Positions 6,601 through 11,761 of a DNA stretch of 11,761 bases are shown piece after piece. The translations under genes and the position numbers were made by a program. The stretch spans positions 1 through 11,761 of the forward strand of contig DCKU01000115.1 of NCBI GenBank assembly GCA_002320455.1. The letters are read 5' to 3'. Source of the stretch: Salinisphaera sp. UBA1666. Lineage in GTDB: Bacteria; Pseudomonadota; Gammaproteobacteria; Nevskiales; Salinisphaeraceae. Every line of letters begins with the position of its first letter. Positions within the stretch are counted from its first letter, which is position 1. The notes beneath the pieces were generated by a model. That model did not search any database and was not told the origin of the DNA. It saw only the letters and a program-made list of their open reading frames with translations.

Positions 6601-8112
6601 ATGTGCGGCATTGTTGGGATGGTCTCGACCTCCCCGGTCAACCAGGACATCTACGACGCCCTAACGGTACTCCAGCATCGCGGCCAGGACGCGGCCGGCA
6701 TCGTGACCACGGAAAACGGGCGTTTGTACCTGCGCAAGGAAAACGGTCTGGTTCGTGACGTTTTCCGAACCGATCACATGCTGCGCCTGGTTGGCAACGC
6801 CGGGGTGGGGCACGTACGTTATCCCACGGCAGGCGTGGATTCCTCGGCGGAGGCCCAGCCGTTCTATGTCAACACGCCCTACGGCATCTGTCTGTCGCAC
6901 AACGGCAACCTCACTAACGCCGAAACCCTGGCCAAGGAGCTTTACCGCTCGGACCGGCGTCATCTGAACACCGACTCCGACACCGAGATTCTGCTCAACG
7001 TGTTTGCCCATGAGCTGATGCTCAGTGAGCGGCTGGAGCTCTCGCCTGAGGATATTTTCAAGGCCGTGTCGGCCGTGCATCGTCGCTGTCGCGGTGGCTA
7101 TGCCGCAACAGCGCTCATCACCGGCTATGGACTGGTCGGCTTTCGAGACCCCAACGGCATCCGGCCGGTGGTCTATGGCAAGCGCGAGACCGAGGACGGT
7201 ACCGACTATATGATCGCCTCGGAGTCGGTCGCACTCGACGCGCTGGGCTTCGAGCGGATCGGGGACATCGAGCCGGGCGAGGCTGTGGTCATCACGCTCG
7301 ACGGTCAGCTGCATGTTAAGCAGTGCGCAGACAACCCGGTTCATTCGCCCTGTATCTTCGAGTATGTTTACCTGGCGCGTCCGGACTCGGTAATCGACGA
7401 CGTCTATGTCTACAAGGCCCGCCTTCGGATGGGCACCTTCCTGGCCGAGAAGATCCAGCGCGAATGGCCGGATCACGATATCGATGTGGTCATCCCGATC
7501 CCATCGACCAGCCGAACCGCTGCGGTGGAGCTGGCCAACCAGCTGGACGTGAAATACCGCGAGGGCTTCATCAAGAACCGCTATATCGGGCGGACGTTCA
7601 TCATGCCCGGCCAGCAGCAGCGCGTTAAATCGGTGCGCAAGAAGCTCAACCCCATCGATCTCGAGTTCGCGGGTAAAAACGTGCTGCTGGTAGATGACTC
7701 GATCGTGCGCGGAACCACCTCTCGTCAGATTATCGACATGGCGCGCGATGCCGGTGCCAACAAGGTCTATTTCGCGTCGGCCGCACCGCCGGTGCGCTAC
7801 CCCAACGTCTACGGCATCGATATGCCGAGCGCTACCGAGCTGGTCGCCCATGGCCACGACGACGAAGAAATCTGCTCGGTCATCGGCGCCGACCGGCTTA
7901 TCTACCAGGACCTGGCTGATTTGAAGCGTGCGGTGGGGCTTGGCAACGATGCCATTCAGGAATACGAGGACTCTGTATTCACTGGCCGCTATATCACCCC
8001 GGACGTTTCGCCCGAATACCTGCAGGCGCTGGAAACCTCGCGGTCGGACGAAAACAAGGAAGAACGGCGTCGCAAGGACAACGCGGTACTCGAGATCCAC
8101 AACGACCGCTGA
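6601..8112 (+). CDS. purF: Amidophosphoribosyltransferase
   Basis: PurF makes 5-phosphoribosylamine from PRPP and glutamine, the committed step of purine synthesis. The 503-residue product matches E. coli (505). It begins MCGIVG, so removal of Met exposes the class II glutaminase nucleophile Cys with no propeptide. GHVRYPTAG and HNGNLTN belong to the glutaminase domain. The PRTase domain carries the PRPP loop VLLVDDSIVRGTTS (361-374). As in the E. coli type, no Bacillus-style propeptide is present. The 57-nt gap after cvpA is pyrimidine-rich and lacks a clear Shine-Dalgarno sequence; an inverted repeat, AGCGACTCGCT (6589-6599), directly precedes the ATG. A strong terminator follows 117 nt after the stop. 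Confidence 0.98.
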   Translation: MCGIVGMVSTSPVNQDIYDALTVLQHRGQDAAGIVTTENGRLYLRKENGLVRDVFRTDHMLRLVGNAGVGHVRYPTAGVDSSAEAQPFYVNTPYGICLSHNGNLTNAETLAKELYRSDRRHLNTDSDTEILLNVFAHELMLSERLELSPEDIFKAVSAVHRRCRGGYAATALITGYGLVGFRDPNGIRPVVYGKRETEDGTDYMIASESVALDALGFERIGDIEPGEAVVITLDGQLHVKQCADNPVHSPCIFEYVYLARPDSVIDDVYVYKARLRMGTFLAEKIQREWPDHDIDVVIPIPSTSRTAAVELANQLDVKYREGFIKNRYIGRTFIMPGQQQRVKSVRKKLNPIDLEFAGKNVLLVDDSIVRGTTSRQIIDMARDAGANKVYFASAAPPVRYPNVYGIDMPSATELVAHGHDDEEICSVIGADRLIYQDLADLKRAVGLGNDAIQEYEDSVFTGRYITPDVSPEYLQALETSRSDENKEERRRKDNAVLEIHNDR

Positions 8113-8114
8113 AC

Positions 8115-8144
8115 TTGATGCGGCCCCCGGCGTGCGCGCATACT
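8115..8144 (+). promoter_or_regulatory. Weak candidate promoter upstream of metZ
   Basis: TTGATG (8115-8120) and CATACT (8139-8144) each match four of six consensus bases, with an 18-nt spacer. It begins just after the purF stop. If used, transcription would begin near 8151 and give metZ a leader of about 140 nt that includes the terminator at 8230-8263. In GC-rich DNA this match could be chance. Confidence 0.2.
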
Positions 8145-8170
8145 TTTAGGGCGCCGATTTGAAACAGCTT

Positions 8171-8256
8171 GCGGGCGTGGACCGTCGACAACGCCGGTCA
8201 AAATGCCGCTAAACGGGTCGTGATTACACAACGCCTGCGGTATCGCCGCGGGCGTT
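8171..8256 (+). promoter_or_regulatory. Possible attenuator in the metZ leader
   Basis: Four segments can pair in competing ways. GCGGGCGT at 8171-8178 is identical to 8248-8255 in the right arm of the terminator. It can therefore pair with the terminator left arm ACGCCTGC (8231-8238; 8 bp, one G-U) and break the terminator. It can instead pair with ACGCC at 8191-8195 (5 bp), leaving the terminator free. A second small hairpin, GACCG/CGGTC (8180-8184/8195-8199), competes with the latter. No Met-rich leader peptide is visible. The pairings are seen in the sequence; the regulatory role is inference. Confidence 0.3.
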
Positions 8257-8263
8257 TTCGTTT
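8230..8263 (+). terminator. Rho-independent terminator between purF and metZ
   Basis: An 11-bp stem with one G-U pair, AACGCCTGCGG (8230-8240) with CCGCGGGCGTT (8246-8256), closes a 5-nt loop. The 3' side runs into TTTTCGTTT (8255-8263). Stem, loop and T-rich tail all fit an intrinsic terminator for plus-strand transcription. It should end the cvpA-purF transcript or act as a regulated stop in a metZ leader. Confidence 0.8.
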
Positions 8264-8292
8264 GCACGGCCACCGATACAGGATTCGACGAC

Positions 8293-9483
8293 ATGACAAG
8301 CGACACCGATCCGAACTGGGGCACGGCCACGAAAGGCGTGCGAGCGGGCACCCACCGCACCCCCGAAGACGAGCACAGCAGCGCGATCTATATGACATCG
8401 AGCTTCGTGTTCGATTCCGCCGAGGCCTGTGCGGCGCGTTTTGCCGGCGACGAGCCGGGCAATATCTATGCCCGCTTCACCAACCCCACCGTGGACGCCT
8501 TCAACAAGCGCCTGGCGGCCATGGAAGGTGGCGAATGCGCGGTGGCCACCGGCTCGGGTATGGCCGCGATCTTGGCGACCTGTCTGGCCACGCTGTCGGC
8601 TGGCGATCATATCGTGGCCTCGCACACGCTGTTTGGCTCGACCATCGGGCTATTCAACAACTACCTGGCCAAGCTCGGCATTACGACGAGCTATGTCGCG
8701 CCGGATAACGTGGACGCCTGGCGCGCGGCGATAACGCCGGCCACCAAGATGTTGTTCGTCGAGACGCCGTCCAACCCGCTGACCGAAATCGTCGACATGG
8801 CAGCGCTCGGCCAGCTGGCCGAGGACCACGGCGCCTGGCTGGTGGTCGACAACTGTTTCTGTACGCCGGCTCTCCAGCGCCCGCTGGAGCAGGGTGCTCA
8901 TATCGTGACCCATTCGGCCACCAAGTACATCGACGGTCAGGGCCGAGCGCTCGGCGGGGCCGTCGTCGGCGATGCCGACGTGGTGGGCGACCAAGTGTTT
9001 CGTTTCCTGCGCACCTGCGGGCCCAGCATGAGCCCGTTCAACGCCTGGATCTTCTACAAAGCGCTGGAAACGCTGGAAGTACGCATGCAGGCGCATTGCC
9101 GCGCCGCCCAACAGCTTGCCGAATGGCTCGAGGCTCAGCCGGGTATCGCCAAGGTCTACTACCCGGGACTTGTTTCGCACAGCCAGCACGAGTTGGCCAA
9201 GCGTCAGCAGCCCGGCGGTTTTGGCGGTATCGTCTCGTTCGAGCTGGCCGGCGGGCGTGGGGCGGCATTCAAACTGATCAACGCTACCCAGATGCTATCG
9301 ATCACGGCCAACCTGGGCGATACGCGCAGCACGATCGTGCATCCGGCCTCGACCACGCACAGCCGGATCTCGGCCGAGGACCGCGAGCGCGCCGGCATCC
9401 GTGAAGGCCTGGTTCGGGTGTCGGTCGGCCTGGAGAATATCGAGGACATTCAAGCCGACCTGGCCCGTGGGATGACGGCCTAA
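8293..9483 (+). CDS. metZ: O-succinylhomoserine sulfhydrylase
   Basis: MetZ is a cytoplasmic PLP enzyme of the Cys/Met metabolism family that makes homocysteine directly from O-succinylhomoserine and sulfide, bypassing cystathionine. The 396-residue product has the family N-terminus ending in YARFTNPTV, ETPSNPL, and the PLP lysine Lys211 in SATKYIDGQGR. The GQGR after the lysine is typical of MetZ rather than MetB, which has a different residue pattern there. Near the C-terminus, NLGDTRSTIVHPASTTH is intact. The ATG at 8293 has AGGA (8280-8283) 9 nt upstream. The gene follows purF as in Pseudomonas, but a terminator stands between them, so it needs read-through or its own promoter. It overlaps the next gene by one base (TAATG). 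Discrimination from an O-acetylhomoserine enzyme is by motif only. Confidence 0.93.
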   Translation: MTSDTDPNWGTATKGVRAGTHRTPEDEHSSAIYMTSSFVFDSAEACAARFAGDEPGNIYARFTNPTVDAFNKRLAAMEGGECAVATGSGMAAILATCLATLSAGDHIVASHTLFGSTIGLFNNYLAKLGITTSYVAPDNVDAWRAAITPATKMLFVETPSNPLTEIVDMAALGQLAEDHGAWLVVDNCFCTPALQRPLEQGAHIVTHSATKYIDGQGRALGGAVVGDADVVGDQVFRFLRTCGPSMSPFNAWIFYKALETLEVRMQAHCRAAQQLAEWLEAQPGIAKVYYPGLVSHSQHELAKRQQPGGFGGIVSFELAGGRGAAFKLINATQMLSITANLGDTRSTIVHPASTTHSRISAEDRERAGIREGLVRVSVGLENIEDIQADLARGMTA

Positions 9484-10286
9484 TGCAGCCGGATGATGTC
9501 TACCGCGTGTTGATGACGGCCGACCCGGTCGAAAAATGCCGCGCTACGCGGGCGCTTCACGCCGCGGATTCGAGTGGGCTATCGGCCTCGACGGGTGCCG
9601 CCGAGCCTGTCCCGGTGCCGGGCCGTCCCGAGCGGCCACACCTGATACATCCCGCCAAGCTTGCACGCCGAGGTTTGGGCACTCCGCACGGACGCGCCGC
9701 GCTCATCCACGCCATCGCGCATATCGAGTTCAACGCCATCAATCTGGGCCTGGATGCCGCGTATCGCTATCGCGGTATGCCGGCCGCCTACTACGAAGAC
9801 TGGCTGTCGATGGCCGCCGACGAGTCGCGCCATTTCGAGATGCTCAACGCGCGGCTGGCCGATTTCGGACACACCTACGGCGATTTCGATGCCCACGACG
9901 GGTTATGGGAGATGGCGGTGAAAACCGCCCACGACCCGATGATCCGCATGGCGCTAGTGCCCCGCGTGCTGGAAGCGCGTGGCCTGGACGTCACGCCGGC
10001 CATGATCGACAAACTGGGCCGGGTAGGCGACACCCAGACCCAGGCGATCTTCGAGCAGATCCTGGAAGAAGAAGTGCCGCACGTGGAAATCGGCACCCGC
10101 TGGTTTCGTTATCTGGCCGAGCCGCGCGGTCTGGACCCGGACACCACATTCTTCGAACTGCTCGACGAATACATGAACGGCGGCCCGCCCGGGCCCTATA
10201 ATTACGATGCCCGGCGCGAAGCCGACTTCTCGGAAAACGAGCTGGGCGAGCTGAGTACGCGCGATGAGGCTCGTTCCAAACGCTAG
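9483..10286 (+). CDS. DUF455 ferritin-like di-iron protein of unknown function
   Basis: The 267-residue protein matches the DUF455 family (PF04305, ferritin-like). It shows the six ligands expected of a carboxylate-bridged di-iron four-helix bundle: Glu82 (HIEFNAI), Glu114-x2-His117 (DESRHFE), Glu164 (LEARGLD) and Glu197-x2-His200 (EEVPH). Other family hallmarks are YYEDWLSMAADESRH, GDFDAHDGLW, MALVPRVLEARGLDVTP and IGTRWF. There is no signal peptide or membrane helix, so it should be cytoplasmic. The bundle resembles that of the tRNA hydroxylase MiaE, but a substrate cannot be inferred. The ATG at 9483 shares a base with the metZ stop and has GGGA 10 nt upstream, so it is translationally coupled to metZ. 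Residues 28-60 form a Pro/Ala-rich variable stretch. Confidence 0.88.
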   Translation: MQPDDVYRVLMTADPVEKCRATRALHAADSSGLSASTGAAEPVPVPGRPERPHLIHPAKLARRGLGTPHGRAALIHAIAHIEFNAINLGLDAAYRYRGMPAAYYEDWLSMAADESRHFEMLNARLADFGHTYGDFDAHDGLWEMAVKTAHDPMIRMALVPRVLEARGLDVTPAMIDKLGRVGDTQTQAIFEQILEEEVPHVEIGTRWFRYLAEPRGLDPDTTFFELLDEYMNGGPPGPYNYDARREADFSENELGELSTRDEARSKR

Positions 10287-10298
10287 TACGAACTAAAT

Positions 10299-10325
10299 CG
10301 GTAAGACCGGCATCGCCGGCGTGCC
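10299..10325. terminator. Weak hairpin cluster between convergent genes
   Basis: The 57-nt gap between the DUF455 stop and the lpxH stop holds overlapping short inverted repeats: CGGT/ACCG (10299-10302/10306-10309), CCGGC/GCCGG (10307-10311/10315-10319) and GGCA/TGCC (10309-10312/10322-10325). None has a T-tract on either strand. A shared terminator role fits the convergent layout but is weakly supported. Confidence 0.25.
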
Positions 10326-10343
10326 ATCTGCCTCAAACGTCAG

Positions 10344-11132
10344 TCAGTCCTGGCTGCTCTGCTCGGTATCGGTTGCATGATGGTCGCCGTCGGCGAACCG
10401 ACCTCGGGCGTCCAGCAGGCGGCGCCGGATACCACGGCGACTAACCGTCAGAATCTCCGCGCGATCAGGCCGCCAGTCGGCGAGCACATGACGCTTGACG
10501 CGGCCATGGGTATGGTCACCCGGCCGGTGCGTATGGCCGTGGATGATCCGAAAGGTCTCGGTCTCGCGTGCCCAGCGCGCAACGGTCTCGGTTTGTACGT
10601 CCATGATGGCAGCGTCCTTGCGCATCTTGGCCGCAGCAGAACGCTGGCGGGCCCTGCGCGCCAGCACCCGGCGCAGGCCGGCAGGCACCCGCAACATGCG
10701 CGAGCGCCATACGGCGCTGGTATACCTTGCCCTGAAGCGTTGATGCGCGACATCGTCGCTGCAGAAGACATCGCCGTGCGCCAGCAGAACGGGCTGTCCG
10801 GCCAGCCGATGAACCACCGGATCAGCAATAGGGCGTGCGCCCGTGTGGGTAAAAAACCGGGCGCCCACGGCAAAGTCTCGGTTGCCGCGTTGGAAATACA
10901 GCGGCACGCGCGCCGCGGCCAGGCCGGCCAGCGCATCGAGCGTAGCCCGGTGCGTGTCGAAGCTCACATCGTCGCCGACCCAGACATCGAACAGATCGCC
11001 CAGGATATAGATGGCTGCTGCACCTCGCGCCGGGCCAGCCAGATAACCGGCCAACTGCTGCGCGGCCGGACTCGTATCGTCGGCCAGGTGCACATCGGCC
11101 AGCAGGTGAAGGGTGTCGGGCCAGCTTGTCAC
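10344..11132 (-). CDS. lpxH: UDP-2,3-diacylglucosamine diphosphatase
   Basis: LpxH hydrolyses UDP-2,3-diacylglucosamine to lipid X and UMP on the inner face of the cytoplasmic membrane, the fourth step of lipid A synthesis. The 262-residue product has the full metallophosphoesterase ligand set: Asp13 and His15 (ADVHL), Asp46 (ILGDLFDVWVGDD), Asn84 (GNRDF), His119 (AHGD), His200 and His202 (GHTHRP). All are offset by a constant +5 from E. coli LpxH. The family IMDV segment is present. The residue before GNRDF is Arg82 where His is usual. The start is GTG 11132, with no strong Shine-Dalgarno. The gene follows ppiB after 17 nt and is probably in the same transcript. About 20 polar residues extend the C-terminus. 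It shows that the organism makes lipid A. Confidence 0.95.
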   Translation of the reverse strand: MTSWPDTLHLLADVHLADDTSPAAQQLAGYLAGPARGAAAIYILGDLFDVWVGDDVSFDTHRATLDALAGLAAARVPLYFQRGNRDFAVGARFFTHTGARPIADPVVHRLAGQPVLLAHGDVFCSDDVAHQRFRARYTSAVWRSRMLRVPAGLRRVLARRARQRSAAAKMRKDAAIMDVQTETVARWARETETFRIIHGHTHRPGDHTHGRVKRHVLADWRPDRAEILTVSRRGIRRRLLDARGRFADGDHHATDTEQSSQD

Positions 11133-11149
11133 GATCTATAGACGCGTCG

Positions 11150-11635
11150 TTAGCGGATTTCGGCCGACTCGATCACCACCGTCTCTTGGGGCACGTCCTG
11201 GCGAAACGGCCCGGCGGCGCCCGTCGGTTGCGCGGCGATGGCATCGACTACGTCCATGCCCTGGCTCACGTGTGCGAACACGGCATACCCGGGACGCGCG
11301 CCCATGGCATCGAGCTGTTCGTTGTCGGCCAGGTTGATGAAGAACTGGGCCGTGGCCGAATTCGGGTCCTGGGTACGCGCCATTGACAGGGCGCCGCGAC
11401 GGTTCTCTAGGCCATTGGCCGATTCGTTCTTGATCGGGGCGCGGGTGGGCTTTTGGTTGAACGCGGCGTCGAAGCCGCCGCCCTGGACCACGAAACCATC
11501 GATCACGCGGTGAAAGATTACGCCGTCATAAAAGCCTTCGCGCACGTAGCTAAGAAAGTTCTCGGCGGTGATCGGCGCGTTCGCCTCGTCGACCTCGATA
11601 TGAATATCGCCGAGACTAGTATGAAAGATGACCAT
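11150..11635 (-). CDS. ppiB: Cytoplasmic peptidyl-prolyl cis-trans isomerase B (cyclophilin)
   Basis: This cyclophilin speeds cis-trans isomerisation of X-Pro bonds during folding. The 161-residue product has only the cyclophilin core and no signal peptide, as in cytoplasmic PpiB rather than periplasmic PpiA. FHRVIDGFVVQGGGF carries the active-site Arg43, Phe48 and Gln51, and SATAQFFIN gives Gln97 and Phe98. YAVFAHVSQGMDVVDAI and the C-terminal VIESAEI close the beta-barrel. The ATG at 11635 is preceded by AAGGA (plus-strand 11642-11646) at 6-nt spacing, a strong ribosome site. The pairing with lpxH 17 nt downstream is conserved in gammaproteobacteria. Confidence 0.97.
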   Translation of the reverse strand: MVIFHTSLGDIHIEVDEANAPITAENFLSYVREGFYDGVIFHRVIDGFVVQGGGFDAAFNQKPTRAPIKNESANGLENRRGALSMARTQDPNSATAQFFINLADNEQLDAMGARPGYAVFAHVSQGMDVVDAIAAQPTGAAGPFRQDVPQETVVIESAEIR

Positions 11636-11664
11636 GAACAGTCCTTGAAACGAAAACGGGGCGT

Positions 11665-11693
11665 ATTGTGCGCCAGCTGACCCGGCTTGCCTA
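11665..11693 (-). promoter_or_regulatory. Candidate promoter for ppiB-lpxH
   Basis: On the minus strand, TAGGCA (plus 11688-11693) and CACAAT (plus 11665-11670) each match four of six bases of the -35 and -10 consensus, with a 17-nt spacer. Transcription would start about 20 nt before the ppiB ATG. The position is right but the hexamers are only fair. Confidence 0.35.
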
Positions 11694-11737
11694 TGCGGGC
11701 ACGTGCGGGGCCGCCGCCGGCTGACGTGTGACGGTGG

Positions 11738-11761
11738 CTAGGGTCTGTTGATGTTTCATAC
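11738..11761. other. Unassigned window edge: possible insertion-sequence end or gene start
   Basis: The last bases read CTAG then GGTCTGTTGATG and a few more. A CTAG followed by a GG-TCTGTTGA-type end looks like the left terminus of some IS5-type elements at a CTAG target; I recall this from memory and cannot verify it. Alternatively the ATG at 11751 could start a divergent gene; glnS or cysS lies next to ppiB in related genomes. The window ends before either can be tested. Confidence 0.15.

Noticed and set aside
6661..8100. A 479-codon open frame on the minus strand opposite purF
   Set aside because: It mirrors purF, has no recognisable domain and is composed of antisense-type residues (His, Arg, Val, Asp rich). 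Long antisense frames are common in GC-rich genes; purF is clearly the real gene.
8118..8162. A 14-codon open frame that could be a leader peptide for metZ
   Set aside because: It has no Met codon beyond the start, no clear ribosome site and no overlap with the attenuator arms, so it does not fit a Met-sensing leader peptide.
8199..8235. GCTAAACGGG and TGATTA near metZ, which recall parts of a SAM-II riboswitch
   Set aside because: In SAM-II the UGAUUU element lies 5' of the GCUAAA element inside the P1 loop. Here TGATTA comes after GCTAAA, and no P1 stem of the right size encloses them.
10377..11141. A 254-codon plus-strand frame opposite lpxH
   Set aside because: LpxH on the minus strand has all metal-ligand motifs; the plus-strand frame shows no motifs.
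11699..11706. Perfect palindrome GCACGTGC upstream of ppiB
   Set aside because: Eight bases only, in GC-rich DNA, with no flanking symmetry or second copy seen; too little to call an operator.

Overview
This window looks like an ordinary, gene-dense piece of chromosome from a high-GC gammaproteobacterium. The gene order trpF-(trpB-trpA)-accD-folC-dedD-cvpA-purF-metZ, followed by lpxH and ppiB, is typical of gammaproteobacterial core genomes (Pseudomonas and Xanthomonas carry close variants). The GC-rich codon use and the Asp/Glu-rich tails of AccD and DedD would fit a halotolerant lineage such as Salinisphaera. That genus guess is inference, not proof. I see no CRISPR array, tRNA, rRNA, prophage or complete transposon.

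Region 1 (about 60-5900) is one tightly packed plus-strand operon: trpF, trpB, trpA, accD, folC and a dedD-like SPOR gene. The junctions are overlaps of 4, 4, 4, 4 and 8 nt (ATGA, TTGA, GTGA, TTGA, then an 8-nt overlap), so translation is probably coupled throughout. The operon joins the last steps of tryptophan synthesis to malonyl-CoA formation, folate polyglutamylation and a septum-associated protein. A candidate extended -10 promoter lies just before trpF. A 13-bp perfect hairpin follows dedD.

Region 2 (about 5969-8263) is cvpA-purF, behind a second extended -10 element and ended by a convincing Rho-independent terminator. Region 3 (8293-10286) is metZ, for direct sulfhydrylation of O-succinylhomoserine to homocysteine. 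It overlaps by one base a DUF455 ferritin-like gene with a full set of predicted di-iron ligands. The purF/metZ gap is the most interesting non-coding stretch: the terminator ends only 29 nt before the metZ start, and an upstream 8-mer identical to one terminator arm could form a competing antiterminator.

Region 4 (10344-11635) is on the minus strand: ppiB then lpxH, probably co-transcribed and convergent with the DUF455 gene. The last 126 nt hold the ppiB ribosome binding site and a candidate ppiB promoter. The final ~20 nt could be the edge of an insertion sequence or the start of a divergent gene; too little is visible to decide.

Overall, almost every protein is a recognisable housekeeping enzyme with intact active-site motifs. 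The items worth a second look are the metZ leader, the metZ-coupled DUF455 protein, and a few unusual residues (TrpF phosphate loop, LpxH next to GNRD). I found no evidence for a large undescribed system.
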